Below, piece by piece: positions 44,419 through 53,716 of a stretch of 64,000 nucleotides of DNA (the first letter of the stretch is position 1; every line of letters begins with the position of its first letter). Source of the stretch: Citrobacter sp. RHB25-C09 (GTDB lineage: Bacteria; Pseudomonadota; Gammaproteobacteria; Enterobacterales; Enterobacteriaceae); assembly GCF_013836145.1 (NCBI RefSeq), contig NZ_CP057483.1:930001-994000 (forward strand), in the 5' to 3' direction. Under the pieces are notes generated by a model. That model had not been told where the DNA came from. It saw nothing but the letters and a program-made list of their open reading frames with translations, and ran no database searches. The translations under genes were made by a program, and so were the position numbers.

Positions 44419-44459
44419 CAGGTAAGATTCCGCTTTACTTTGTAGTGGTATCTTACCTG
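44419..44459 (+). repeat. Long perfect hairpin after pyrH
   Basis: CAGGTAAGAT (44419-44428) and ATCTTACCTG (44450-44459) are exact complements, and the inner CCGCT/AGTGG extends the stem with one wobble pair. No T-run follows, so it is probably a mRNA-protecting or processing hairpin, or a weak terminator. Confidence 0.55.
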
Positions 44460-44474
44460 GACGCGCCTTAGGCG

Positions 44475-44501
44475 TTGTCATGAATTAAACGCGACTATAC
44501 T
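44475..44501 (+). promoter_or_regulatory. Possible frr promoter
   Basis: TTGTCA (44475-44480) and TATACT (44496-44501) lie 15 bases apart, about 65 bases before the frr start. The spacing is short; TACTTA at 44498 would give 17. Judged by eye. Confidence 0.4.
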
Positions 44502-44566
44502 TAGCACACCTGTAGCGCTGTGCTGGCGAATAGTCTGCCTGAGACTAGTATTCAAGGATTCGTAAC

Positions 44567-45124
44567 GTGATTAGCGATATCAGAAAAGATGCTGAAGTAC
44601 GCATGGAAAAATGCGTAGAAGCGTTCAAAACCCAAATCAGCAAAATTCGCACGGGTCGTGCTTCTCCCAGCCTGCTGGATGGCATTGTCGTGGAATACTA
44701 CGGCACGCCGACGCCGCTGCGTCAACTGGCGAGCGTAACAGTAGAAGACTCCCGTACTCTGAAAATCAACGTGTTCGACCGTTCCATGAGCCCGGCCGTT
44801 GAAAAAGCGATTATGGCTTCTGATCTTGGTCTGAACCCGAGTTCAGCAGGCGCTGATATTCGTGTTCCGCTGCCGCCTCTGACCGAAGAGCGTCGTAAAG
44901 ATCTGACCAAAATCGTGCGTGGCGAAGCTGAACAGGCACGTGTTGCGGTGCGTAACGTGCGTCGTGACGCGAACGACAAAGTGAAAGCCCTGCTGAAAGA
45001 CAAAGAGATCAGCGAAGATGACGATCGCCGTTCTCAGGACGACGTACAGAAAATGACTGACGCGGCTATCAAGAAAGTAGATGCGGCGCTGGCAGATAAA
45101 GAAGCGGAACTGATGCAGTTCTGA
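44567..45124 (+). CDS. frr: Ribosome recycling factor Frr
   Basis: RRF, with EF-G, splits the post-termination ribosome into subunits. The 185-residue tRNA-shaped protein has the helical domain (KIRTGRASPSLL; ARVAVRNVRRDANDKVKALLKDKEISEDD) and a small beta domain (about residues 30-105). The start codon is GTG at 44567, after an AAGGA ribosome binding site. It is essential in E. coli. A long terminator follows. Confidence 0.98.
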   Translation: MISDIRKDAEVRMEKCVEAFKTQISKIRTGRASPSLLDGIVVEYYGTPTPLRQLASVTVEDSRTLKINVFDRSMSPAVEKAIMASDLGLNPSSAGADIRVPLPPLTEERRKDLTKIVRGEAEQARVAVRNVRRDANDKVKALLKDKEISEDDDRRSQDDVQKMTDAAIKKVDAALADKEAELMQF

Positions 45125-45137
45125 TTCGCCTGTACGA

Positions 45138-45187
45138 CTAAAACGCCGCTCAGAAGATCGTTAGGATCGACTGGCGGCGTTTTGCTT
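45138..45187 (+). terminator. frr terminator
   Basis: AAACGCCGC (45141-45149) pairs with GCGGCGTTT (45174-45182) with further internal pairing, followed by TGCTTTTT. Confidence 0.8.
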
Positions 45188-45216
45188 TTTATCCCGTCTC
45201 AATTTTTGGACGAAAG

Positions 45217-46413
45217 ATGAAGTATTTAACCATTCTGGGCTCGACCGGCTCTATCGGTGGCAGCACGCTGGACGTGGTGCGCCATAACCCTGACGACTTT
45301 CGCGTAGTTGCACTGGTTGCAGGCAAAAACGTCACCCGTATGGTGGAACAGTGCCTGGAGTTCTCCCCACGTTACGCCGTGATGGATGACGAAGCCAGTG
45401 CCAACCAGCTTCGCGAGACGCTGCGTCAGCACGGTAGCCGTACTGAAGTCATGAGCGGACAGCAGGCCGCATGTGATATGGCGGCGCTCGATGACGTCGA
45501 TCAGGTCATGGCCGCCATTGTTGGCGCAGCAGGATTGCTGCCGACGTTAGCCGCTATTCGTGCCGGAAAAACCATTCTGCTGGCAAATAAAGAGTCGCTG
45601 GTCACCTGCGGACGACTGTTTATGGACGCGGTAAAGCACAGCAAAGCACGACTTTTGCCGGTAGACAGCGAGCACAACGCTATTTTTCAGAGTATGCCCC
45701 AACCGATTCAACACAATCTGGGTTACGCTGACCTCGAGCAAAATGGCGTACTGTCTGTTTTGCTTACCGGGTCTGGTGGCCCGTTTCGGGAAACGCCCTT
45801 GCGCGATCTGGTGAAAATGACACCCGATCAAGCCTGTCGTCATCCGAACTGGTCGATGGGGCGTAAGATTTCCGTCGATTCCGCCACTATGATGAATAAA
45901 GGTCTGGAATACATTGAAGCGCGTTGGTTGTTTAATGCCAGTGCTCGCCAGATGGAAGTGCTGATTCACCCGCAGTCGGTCATTCATTCAATGGTGCGTT
46001 ATCATGATGGTAGCGTACTGGCGCAACTGGGTGAGCCCGATATGCGCACGCCAATCGCCCATACGATGGCGTGGCCGAATCGCGTGATGTCTGGCGTGAA
46101 GCCGCTCGATTTCTGTAAGCTCAGTGCGTTGACGTTTAGCGCGCCGGACTATCTGCGCTATCCTTGCCTGAAACTGGCGATGGAGGCGTTTGAGCAGGGG
46201 CAGGCAGCCACAACCGCGCTAAATGCAGCAAATGAAGTCGTCGTTGCTGCGTTTCTTGCTGAAGAGATTCGCTTTACAGATATCGCCGATATGAATTTAG
46301 CCGTACTGGAGCAGATGGACTTGCAGGAGCCTCAGAGCGTTGATGACGTACTGAAAGTCGATGCAATTGCGCGAGAAGTCGCCAGAAAACAAGTGATGCG
46401 ACTCGCAAGCTGA
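45217..46413 (+). CDS. dxr: 1-deoxy-D-xylulose 5-phosphate reductoisomerase Dxr (IspC)
   Basis: Dxr makes 2-C-methyl-D-erythritol 4-phosphate with NADPH, the committed step of the MEP isoprenoid pathway and the target of fosmidomycin. The 398-residue protein has the N-terminal NADPH-binding GSTGSIGGSTLDV and the metal/substrate motifs ANKESLV, LPVDSEHNAIFQ and GRKISVDSATMMNKGLE. A C-terminal helical bundle follows. An intrinsic terminator separates it from uppS. Confidence 0.98.
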   Translation: MKYLTILGSTGSIGGSTLDVVRHNPDDFRVVALVAGKNVTRMVEQCLEFSPRYAVMDDEASANQLRETLRQHGSRTEVMSGQQAACDMAALDDVDQVMAAIVGAAGLLPTLAAIRAGKTILLANKESLVTCGRLFMDAVKHSKARLLPVDSEHNAIFQSMPQPIQHNLGYADLEQNGVLSVLLTGSGGPFRETPLRDLVKMTPDQACRHPNWSMGRKISVDSATMMNKGLEYIEARWLFNASARQMEVLIHPQSVIHSMVRYHDGSVLAQLGEPDMRTPIAHTMAWPNRVMSGVKPLDFCKLSALTFSAPDYLRYPCLKLAMEAFEQGQAATTALNAANEVVVAAFLAEEIRFTDIADMNLAVLEQMDLQEPQSVDDVLKVDAIAREVARKQVMRLAS

Positions 46414-46515
46414 GGATTATCCCGCTACAGGATATCGTGCTATTTGTTAGCGTTGGGCTTCAGTGATATAGTCTGCGCCACCTGATCGCAGGTATTTGGC
46501 TTTTTTCGGTCAGGT

Positions 46516-46541
46516 AAGCCGTGGTATGACACGGCTTTTTT
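46516..46541 (+). terminator. dxr terminator
   Basis: AAGCCGTG (46516-46523), loop GTATGA and CACGGCTT (46530-46537) run into TTTTT, in the 188-base dxr-uppS gap. Confidence 0.82.
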
Positions 46542-46601
46542 GTGTATAGGCTTCAGTATTCCTGAGTACCGCCAAATCCTTTCAGGGACTAAAAACGCGT
46601 T

Positions 46602-47360
46602 ATGTTGTCTGCAACTCAACCAGTAAGCGAAAATTTGCCCGCGCATGGCTGTCGTCATGTTGCCATCATTATGGACGGCAATGGTCGCTGGGCGAAAAAG
46701 CAAGGGAAGATCCGCGCCTTCGGGCATAAGGCCGGAGCGAAATCCGTTCGTCGGGCCGTCTCTTTTGCTGCCAACAATGGTATTGATGCGTTAACGCTGT
46801 ATGCCTTTAGTAGTGAAAACTGGAATCGACCTGCACAGGAAGTGAGTGCGTTGATGGAACTGTTTGTGTGGGCGCTCGATAGCGAAGTGAAAAGCCTGCA
46901 CCGCCACAACGTTCGCCTGCGCATTATTGGTGATATCAGTCGATTTAACTCACGTTTGCAAGAACGTATTCGTAAGTCAGAAGCCATCACTGCCCATAAC
47001 ACCGGGCTGACGCTGAATATCGCTGCGAATTACGGTGGACGCTGGGATATTGTCCAGGGAGTCAGGCAATTAGCAGAACAGGTGCAGGAAGGTTTACTGC
47101 GTCCTGATCAGATTGATGAAGAAACACTCAATCAACAAATCTGTATGCATGAGCTGGCTCCTGTAGATTTAGTAATTAGGACTGGGGGAGAGCATCGAAT
47201 CAGTAACTTTTTGCTTTGGCAAATTGCCTATGCCGAACTTTACTTTACAGATGTTCTTTGGCCCGATTTCGATGAACAAGACTTTGAAGGTGCACTGCAT
47301 GCCTTTGCAAATCGAGAGCGTCGTTTCGGCGGCACCGAGCCCGGTGATGAAAAAGCCTGA
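46602..47360 (+). CDS. uppS: Undecaprenyl diphosphate synthase UppS (IspU)
   Basis: UppS adds eight isoprene units in cis configuration to farnesyl diphosphate, forming the C55 carrier for peptidoglycan and O-antigen. The 252-residue protein has the catalytic Asp25 in IIMDGNGRWAKK, the SENWNRP segment, and the IRTGGEHRISNFLLWQ region that binds the homoallylic substrate. It is first in the long run uppS-cdsA-rseP-bamA and is preceded by a terminator, so a promoter should lie at about 46545-46600. Confidence 0.97.
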   Translation: MLSATQPVSENLPAHGCRHVAIIMDGNGRWAKKQGKIRAFGHKAGAKSVRRAVSFAANNGIDALTLYAFSSENWNRPAQEVSALMELFVWALDSEVKSLHRHNVRLRIIGDISRFNSRLQERIRKSEAITAHNTGLTLNIAANYGGRWDIVQGVRQLAEQVQEGLLRPDQIDEETLNQQICMHELAPVDLVIRTGGEHRISNFLLWQIAYAELYFTDVLWPDFDEQDFEGALHAFANRERRFGGTEPGDEKA

Positions 47361-47372
47361 TGGGGGTCGCTT

Positions 47373-48230
47373 TTGCTGAAGTATCGCCTGATTTCTGCTT
47401 TTGTTTTAATACCTGTGGTCATCGCGGCACTGTTTTTATTGCCGCCGGTGGGGTTCGCCATTGTGACGCTGGTTGTGTGTATGCTGGCCGCGTGGGAATG
47501 GGGACAGTTAAGCGGTTTTGCCACTCGCACCCAACGCGTATGGCTGGCGGTGCTGTGCGGGTTATTACTCGCGCTGATGCTGTTTCTGCTGCCGGAATAT
47601 CATCGTAATATTCACCAACCCCTGGTCGAAGTTTCACTTTGGGCCTCGTTGGGGTGGTGGATTTTCGCGCTTTTGTTGGTCTTTTTTTACCCCAGCTCGG
47701 CGACATTCTGGCGTAATTCAAAGATATTGCGCATAATTTTTGGCGTACTGACCATCGTCCCATTCTTTTGGGGGATGCTGGCGCTGCGGGCATGGCACTA
47801 TGATGAGAATCATTATAGTGGCGCGCTATGGCTGCTCTATGTCATGATCCTTGTCTGGGGTGCAGACTCCGGGGCGTATATGTTTGGAAAACTGTTTGGC
47901 AAACATAAACTTGCGCCTAAAGTCTCACCGGGTAAAACCTGGCAGGGTTTTTTTGGCGGGCTCGTGACTGCAGCGGTGATCTCATGGGGTTACGGCGTAT
48001 GGGCGAATCTGGAAGTCGCGCCTGTCACCTTATTGATCTGCTCTATTGTTGCTGCTCTGGCTTCTGTGCTGGGGGATTTAACCGAGAGCATGTTTAAGCG
48101 TGAAGCAGGAATTAAAGACAGCGGTCATTTGATTCCAGGACACGGTGGTATTCTTGATCGTATAGATAGCCTGACGGCGGCTGTACCGGTCTTCGCCTGC
48201 CTGTTGTTACTGGTATTCAAAACGCTATAA
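47373..48230 (+). CDS. cdsA: Phosphatidate cytidylyltransferase CdsA
   Basis: CdsA makes CDP-diacylglycerol from phosphatidate and CTP, the branch point for all phospholipids. This inner-membrane protein of 285 residues has about eight hydrophobic segments. The family signature SMFKREAGIKDSGHLIPGHGG with ILDRIDS is near the C terminus. The start is TTG at 47373 (MLKYRLISA), 12 bases after the uppS stop, with GGGGGTCG as ribosome binding site. The TTG start is shared with E. coli as recalled. Confidence 0.96.
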   Translation: MLKYRLISAFVLIPVVIAALFLLPPVGFAIVTLVVCMLAAWEWGQLSGFATRTQRVWLAVLCGLLLALMLFLLPEYHRNIHQPLVEVSLWASLGWWIFALLLVFFYPSSATFWRNSKILRIIFGVLTIVPFFWGMLALRAWHYDENHYSGALWLLYVMILVWGADSGAYMFGKLFGKHKLAPKVSPGKTWQGFFGGLVTAAVISWGYGVWANLEVAPVTLLICSIVAALASVLGDLTESMFKREAGIKDSGHLIPGHGGILDRIDSLTAAVPVFACLLLLVFKTL

Positions 48231-48241
48231 CGGAAGGTTTT

Positions 48242-49594
48242 ATGCTGAGTATTCTCTGGAATCTGGCTGCATTCATCGTCGCACTGGGTGTGCTTATCAC
48301 CGTGCACGAATTTGGCCATTTCTGGGTTGCCCGGCGCTGCGGTGTCCGCGTAGAGCGCTTTTCCATTGGCTTTGGTAAAGCGCTCTGGCGTCGTACCGAC
48401 AAGTCAGGGACAGAATATGTTATCGCCCTAATCCCACTGGGCGGTTATGTCAAAATGCTGGATGAGCGCGCGGAACCCGTTATTCCTGAACTGCGCCACC
48501 ATGCTTTCAATAATAAAACAGTCGGTCAGCGTGCGGCGATTATTGCGGCAGGTCCGATTGCTAATTTCCTCTTTGCTATTTTTGCTTACTGGCTGGTGTT
48601 TATCATCGGTGTGCCCGGTGTTCGTCCGGTGGTTGGTGAAATAACGCCCAATTCAATCGCTGCACAAGCGCAAATTGTTGCCGGTACGGAACTTAAAGCC
48701 GTTGATGGTATCGAAACCCCTGATTGGGATGCAGTGCGTTTACAACTGGTCACGAAAATCGGTGATGAACACACAACAATCAGCGTGGCGCCTTTTGGCA
48801 GCAACCAGCGACAAGACAAAATGCTGGATTTGCGACAGTGGGCATTTGAGCCAGATAAGGAAGATCCTGTATCTTCTTTAGGTATCCGACCACGTGGGCC
48901 ACAGATAGAACCGGTACTGTCAGAAGTGCAGGCGCAGTCCGCTGCAAGTAAAGCGGGTTTGCAAGCGGGCGACAGGATCGTTAAAGTCGATGGTCAACCG
49001 TTAACGCAATGGATGACGTTCGTAACGCTTGTGCGCGATAATCCAGGGAAGCCGTTAGCGCTGGAAATTGAGAGACAAGGGAGCGCCTTGTCTTTGACGC
49101 TAATTCCGGATACGAAATCAAGTAACGGAAAGGCAGAAGGGTTTGCCGGCGTGGTGCCGAAAATCATTCCTCTGCCAGATGAGTACAAGACAGTACGCCA
49201 GTATGGGCCGTTTAGCGCCATCGCACAGGCCACGGATAAAACGTGGCAGTTGATGAAACTGACGGTCAACATGCTGGGAAAATTGATAACCGGTGATGTG
49301 AAACTGAACAACCTCAGTGGGCCGATTTCTATCGCTCAGGGGGCTGGGATGTCAGCGGAGTTCGGGGTGATTTATTACCTGATGTTCCTGGCGCTGATTA
49401 GCGTGAACTTAGGGATAATTAACCTCTTTCCGTTGCCCGTTCTTGACGGGGGGCATCTGCTGTTCCTGGCGATTGAAAAGCTTAAGGGCGGACCGGTATC
49501 CGAGCGGGTTCAAGACTTTAGTTATCGCATTGGCTCGATTTTGCTGGTGCTGTTAATGGGGCTTGCACTTTTCAATGATTTCTCTCGGTTGTAA
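48242..49594 (+). CDS. rseP: Site-2 intramembrane zinc protease RseP
   Basis: RseP makes the second cut in anti-sigma factor RseA, releasing sigma E; it also clears remnant signal peptides. The 450-residue inner-membrane protein has the zinc motif H22-E-F-G-H26 in the first membrane helix and the LDGGH motif near residue 402. Two circularly permuted PDZ domains lie between (about residues 125-310). It sits directly upstream of bamA and skp, both members of the sigma-E envelope-stress regulon it controls. Confidence 0.97.
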   Translation: MLSILWNLAAFIVALGVLITVHEFGHFWVARRCGVRVERFSIGFGKALWRRTDKSGTEYVIALIPLGGYVKMLDERAEPVIPELRHHAFNNKTVGQRAAIIAAGPIANFLFAIFAYWLVFIIGVPGVRPVVGEITPNSIAAQAQIVAGTELKAVDGIETPDWDAVRLQLVTKIGDEHTTISVAPFGSNQRQDKMLDLRQWAFEPDKEDPVSSLGIRPRGPQIEPVLSEVQAQSAASKAGLQAGDRIVKVDGQPLTQWMTFVTLVRDNPGKPLALEIERQGSALSLTLIPDTKSSNGKAEGFAGVVPKIIPLPDEYKTVRQYGPFSAIAQATDKTWQLMKLTVNMLGKLITGDVKLNNLSGPISIAQGAGMSAEFGVIYYLMFLALISVNLGIINLFPLPVLDGGHLLFLAIEKLKGGPVSERVQDFSYRIGSILLVLLMGLALFNDFSRL

Positions 49595-49623
49595 GAGAGT
49601 GTTAGGAAGAACGCATAATAACG

Positions 49624-52053
49624 ATGGCGATGAAAAAGTTGCTCATAGCGTCGCTGCTGTTTAGCAGCGCGACCGTATACGGTGCTGAAGGGTTCGTAGT
49701 GAAGGACATTCATTTCGAAGGCCTGCAGCGTGTCGCCGTTGGTGCGGCCCTCCTCAGTATGCCGGTGCGCACAGGCGACACGGTTAATGATGAAGATATC
49801 AGTAATACCATTCGCGCACTGTTTGCTACCGGCAACTTTGAGGATGTCCGCGTCCTTCGTGATGGTGATACTCTTCTGGTTCAGGTAAAAGAGCGTCCGA
49901 CGATTGCCAGCATTACTTTCTCCGGAAACAAGTCGGTGAAAGATGACATGCTGAAGCAAAACCTCGAGGCGTCTGGCGTGCGTGTTGGCGAGTCTCTGGA
50001 TCGCACCACCATTGCCGATATCGAGAAAGGGCTGGAAGACTTCTATTATAGCGTCGGTAAGTATAGCGCCAGCGTCAAAGCTGTCGTAACGCCGCTGCCG
50101 CGTAACCGTGTGGACCTCAAACTGGTGTTCCAGGAAGGTGTTTCGGCGAAGATCCAACAGATTAACATCGTTGGTAACCACGCCTTCAGCACTGATGAAC
50201 TGATCTCTCACTTCCAGCTGCGTGATGAAGTACCGTGGTGGAACGTGGTGGGCGATCGTAAATATCAGAAGCAGAAGCTGGCGGGCGACCTTGAAACCCT
50301 GCGCAGCTACTATCTGGATCGCGGCTACGCACGTTTCAACATTGACTCCACGCAGGTCAGCCTGACGCCGGACAAGAAAGGGATTTACATCACCGTGAAC
50401 ATCACGGAAGGCGAGCAGTATAAGCTTTCTGGCGTTCAGGTGACGGGTAACCTGGCCGGACACTCTGCCGAGATTGAAAGCCTGACTAAAATTGAGCCGG
50501 GCGAGCTGTATAACGGCACCAAAGTGACCAAAATGGAAGACGACATTAAAAAGCTTCTGGGTCGCTATGGCTATGCCTATCCGCGCGTTCAGTCACAGCC
50601 TGAAATTAACGATGCTGACAAAACCGTCAAGCTGCGCGTCAACGTTGATGCGGGTAACCGTTTCTACGTGCGTAAGATCCGCTTTGAAGGCAACGACACA
50701 TCCAAAGATGCCGTTCTGCGTCGCGAAATGCGCCAGATGGAAGGGGCATGGTTGGGCAGCGATCTGGTCGATCAGGGTAAAGAGCGTCTGAACCGTCTGG
50801 GCTACTTTGAAACCGTCGATACCGATACACAACGCGTTCCTGGCAGTCCGGATCAGGTAGATGTGGTTTACAAGGTCAAAGAGCGTAACACCGGTAGCTT
50901 CAACTTCGGTATCGGTTACGGTACGGAAAGTGGCGTGAGCTTCCAGGCGGGCGTTCAGCAGGATAACTGGTTAGGTACGGGCTATGCCGTTGGCATTAAC
51001 GGTACCAAAAACGATTACCAGACCTATACTGAATTGTCGGTCACCAACCCCTACTTTACCGTTGACGGTGTAAGTCTGGGTGGTCGCGTGTTCTATAACG
51101 ACTTCGAAGCAGATGACGCGGATCTGTCTGACTATACCAACAAGAGTTATGGTACAGACGTGACGCTGGGCTTCCCGATTAACGAATACAACACGCTGCG
51201 TGCAGGTCTGGGCTATGTTCATAACAAGCTGTCCAACATGCAGCCGCAGGTTGCGATGTGGCGTTACCTGGATTCGATGGGCGAAAATCCGGATTCAACG
51301 AACGACCGCAACAGCTTTGCCGCAGATGATTTCACCTTCAACTACGGCTGGACCTACAACAAGCTGGACCGTGGCTTCTTCCCAACGGAAGGTACGCGTA
51401 TCAACCTGAACGGTAAAGTGACCATTCCAGGTTCTGATAACGAATACTACAAAGCGACGCTCGACACCGCGACCTACGTGCCGATCGATGACGATCACAA
51501 ATGGGTGGTATTGGGTCGTACCCGTTGGGGTTATGGCGATGGCCTGAGCGGTAAAGAGATGCCGTTCTATGAAAACTTCTATGCGGGTGGCTCCAGCACC
51601 GTACGTGGTTTCCAGTCTAATACCATTGGTCCAAAAGCGGTCTACTTCCCGGCCAGCAGCCGTCATGACGATGATGACGACTATGATAACGAATGTAAGA
51701 GCACTGAATCCGCGCCGTGTGAATCGGATGATGCAGTGGGCGGTAACGCCATGGCTGTCGCCAGCCTTGAGTTCATTACTCCGACGCCGTTTATCAGCGA
51801 TAAGTACGCAAACTCGGTACGTACCTCCTTCTTCTGGGATATGGGTACCGTGTGGGATACCAACTGGGATTCAAGCGCGTATTCCGGTTATCCTGACTAC
51901 AGCGATCCGAGCAATATCCGTATGTCCGCTGGTATCGCATTACAATGGATGTCCCCATTGGGGCCGTTGGTCTTCTCCTACGCCCAGCCGTTTAAAAAGT
52001 ACGATGGAGACAAAGCGGAACAGTTCCAGTTTAACATTGGTAAAACCTGGTAA
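49624..52053 (+). CDS. bamA: Outer membrane protein assembly factor BamA
   Basis: BamA inserts beta-barrel proteins into the outer membrane. The 809-residue precursor has a signal peptide (cleavage after VYG|AEG), five POTRA domains (about residues 24-420), and a 16-strand barrel with the VRGFQ motif in loop 6, ending in KTW. The POTRA part is nearly identical to E. coli. Surface loops differ: the loop at about residues 680-705 reads SSRHDDDDDYDNEC...CESDD and keeps the two Cys. It is essential in E. coli. Confidence 0.98.
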   Translation: MAMKKLLIASLLFSSATVYGAEGFVVKDIHFEGLQRVAVGAALLSMPVRTGDTVNDEDISNTIRALFATGNFEDVRVLRDGDTLLVQVKERPTIASITFSGNKSVKDDMLKQNLEASGVRVGESLDRTTIADIEKGLEDFYYSVGKYSASVKAVVTPLPRNRVDLKLVFQEGVSAKIQQINIVGNHAFSTDELISHFQLRDEVPWWNVVGDRKYQKQKLAGDLETLRSYYLDRGYARFNIDSTQVSLTPDKKGIYITVNITEGEQYKLSGVQVTGNLAGHSAEIESLTKIEPGELYNGTKVTKMEDDIKKLLGRYGYAYPRVQSQPEINDADKTVKLRVNVDAGNRFYVRKIRFEGNDTSKDAVLRREMRQMEGAWLGSDLVDQGKERLNRLGYFETVDTDTQRVPGSPDQVDVVYKVKERNTGSFNFGIGYGTESGVSFQAGVQQDNWLGTGYAVGINGTKNDYQTYTELSVTNPYFTVDGVSLGGRVFYNDFEADDADLSDYTNKSYGTDVTLGFPINEYNTLRAGLGYVHNKLSNMQPQVAMWRYLDSMGENPDSTNDRNSFAADDFTFNYGWTYNKLDRGFFPTEGTRINLNGKVTIPGSDNEYYKATLDTATYVPIDDDHKWVVLGRTRWGYGDGLSGKEMPFYENFYAGGSSTVRGFQSNTIGPKAVYFPASSRHDDDDDYDNECKSTESAPCESDDAVGGNAMAVASLEFITPTPFISDKYANSVRTSFFWDMGTVWDTNWDSSAYSGYPDYSDPSNIRMSAGIALQWMSPLGPLVFSYAQPFKKYDGDKAEQFQFNIGKTW

Positions 52054-52097
52054 TTGTTCTTCACAAAGGAATGTAATGGTAGTGTAGCGATGACTTT

Positions 52098-52121
52098 TGG
52101 CGATCGCTTCGGGGATCGCCA
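52098..52121 (+). repeat. Hairpin in the bamA-skp gap
   Basis: TGGCGATC and GATCGCCA form a perfect 8-bp stem over an 8-base loop, without a T-run. It may act on mRNA processing or stability between bamA and skp. Confidence 0.45.
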
Positions 52122-52175
52122 GGCCACGCAAAGAGCTGTGCCTTCGGGTGCAAATGGGATGGTAAGGAGTTTATT

Positions 52176-52661
52176 GTGAAAAAGTGGTTATTAGCGGCAG
52201 GTCTGGGTTTAGCAATGGTTACGTCTGCACAGGCTGCTGACAAAATTGCGATCGTCAACATGGGTAGCCTGTTCCAACAGGTTGCACAGAAGACCGGTGT
52301 TTCCAGCACCCTGGAAAATGAGTTCAAAGGCCGCGCTAGCGAACTGCAGCGTATGGAATCCGATCTGCAATCTAAAATGCAGCGTCTGCAATCAATGAAA
52401 GCGGGTAACGATCGTACCAAGCTGGAAAAAGACATCATGGCTCAGCGCCAGACTTTCTCTCAGAAAGCGCAGTCTTTTGAGCAGGATCGTGCACGTCGTT
52501 CCAACGAAGAACGCGGCAAACTGGTTACTCGTATCCAGGCTGCTGTGAAATCTGTTGCCAGCAGCGAGAGCATCGACCTGGTGGTTGACGCAAACACCGT
52601 TGCTTACAACAGCAGCGATGTAAAAGATATCACCGCTGACGTACTGAAACAGGTTAAATAA
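52176..52661 (+). CDS. skp: Periplasmic chaperone Skp
   Basis: Skp is a trimeric jellyfish-shaped chaperone that holds unfolded outer-membrane proteins on their way to BamA. The 161-residue precursor has a signal peptide (LLAAGLGLAMVTSAQA). Long helical arms follow (about residues 45-130, rich in Lys, Glu, Gln and Arg), then a small beta body. The start is GTG 52176 after AAGGAG. lpxD follows 3 bases after the stop. Confidence 0.97.
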   Translation: MKKWLLAAGLGLAMVTSAQAADKIAIVNMGSLFQQVAQKTGVSSTLENEFKGRASELQRMESDLQSKMQRLQSMKAGNDRTKLEKDIMAQRQTFSQKAQSFEQDRARRSNEERGKLVTRIQAAVKSVASSESIDLVVDANTVAYNSSDVKDITADVLKQVK

Positions 52662-52664
52662 GTA

Positions 52665-53690
52665 ATGCCTTCAATTCGACTGTCTGATTTAGCAGAGCAG
52701 TTGGATGCAGAATTACACGGTGATGGCGATATCGTCATCACCGGCGTTGCGTCCATGCAATCTGCGCAAACGGGTCACATCACGTTCATGGTGAATCCTA
52801 AGTATCGTGAACACTTAGGCGCATGCCAGGCTTCCGCTGTTGTCATGACGCAGGACGATCTTCCTTTTGCTAAGAGTGCCGCGCTGGTAGTGAAGAATCC
52901 CTACCTGACGTATGCGCGAATGGCGCAAATTCTGGATACCACGCCGCAGCCGGCACAAAACATTGCGCCCAGCGCAGTGGTGGATGCCACGGCAAAGCTG
53001 GGTAGCAACGTTTCAATTGGCGCCAATGCGGTGATTGAATCCGGCGTAGAGCTTGGCGATAACGTGGTTATCGGCGCGGGCTGCTTTGTCGGGAAAAAGA
53101 CGAAAATTGGGGCCGGTTCGCGCTTGTGGGCGAATGTTACGGTTTACCACGACATTGAGATCGGTGAGAATTGCCTGATCCAGTCCAGTACGGTGATTGG
53201 TGCTGACGGTTTTGGCTATGCCAACGATCGCGGCAACTGGGTGAAGATCCCACAGCTGGGTCGCGTCATTATTGGCGACCGCGTTGAGATTGGCGCCTGC
53301 ACCACCATTGACCGTGGCGCACTGGATGATACCGTGATCGGCAATGGCGTTATCATTGATAATCAGTGTCAGATTGCACATAACGTTGTGATTGGCGACA
53401 ATACGGCAGTTGCCGGTGGCGTCATCATGGCAGGTAGCCTGAAGATTGGCCGCTACTGTATGATTGGCGGCGCAAGCGTAATCAATGGCCATATGGAAAT
53501 ATGTGACAAGGTTACGGTAACTGGTATGGGTATGGTTATGCGCCCCATCACAGAGCCTGGCGTCTATTCCTCAGGGATACCGCTGCAACCTAACAAAGTA
53601 TGGCGTAAAACAGCCGCACTGGTGATGAGCATTGATGATATGAGCAAGCGCCTCAAAGCTATTGAGCGCAAGGTTAATCAACAAGACTAA
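52665..53690 (+). CDS. lpxD: UDP-3-O-(3-hydroxymyristoyl)glucosamine N-acyltransferase LpxD
   Basis: LpxD adds the second 3-hydroxymyristoyl chain in lipid A synthesis. The 341-residue protein has an N-terminal uridine-binding domain (ITGVASMQSAQTGHITFM), a left-handed beta-helix of hexapeptide repeats (VSIGANAVIESGVELGDNVV and onward) and a C-terminal helix. The catalytic His lies in the CQIAHNVVIG segment. It is a cytoplasmic trimer that uses acyl-ACP. The gene is 3 bases after skp and before fabZ, which competes for the same acyl-ACP substrate. Confidence 0.97.
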   Translation: MPSIRLSDLAEQLDAELHGDGDIVITGVASMQSAQTGHITFMVNPKYREHLGACQASAVVMTQDDLPFAKSAALVVKNPYLTYARMAQILDTTPQPAQNIAPSAVVDATAKLGSNVSIGANAVIESGVELGDNVVIGAGCFVGKKTKIGAGSRLWANVTVYHDIEIGENCLIQSSTVIGADGFGYANDRGNWVKIPQLGRVIIGDRVEIGACTTIDRGALDDTVIGNGVIIDNQCQIAHNVVIGDNTAVAGGVIMAGSLKIGRYCMIGGASVINGHMEICDKVTVTGMGMVMRPITEPGVYSSGIPLQPNKVWRKTAALVMSIDDMSKRLKAIERKVNQQD

Positions 53691-53716
53691 ACTTCTCACC
53701 CGGTCACACATACTTT

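Noticed and set aside
49522..50463. A 313-codon minus-strand frame opposite the start of bamA
   Set aside because: Antisense to the rseP end and the POTRA region, with no domain.
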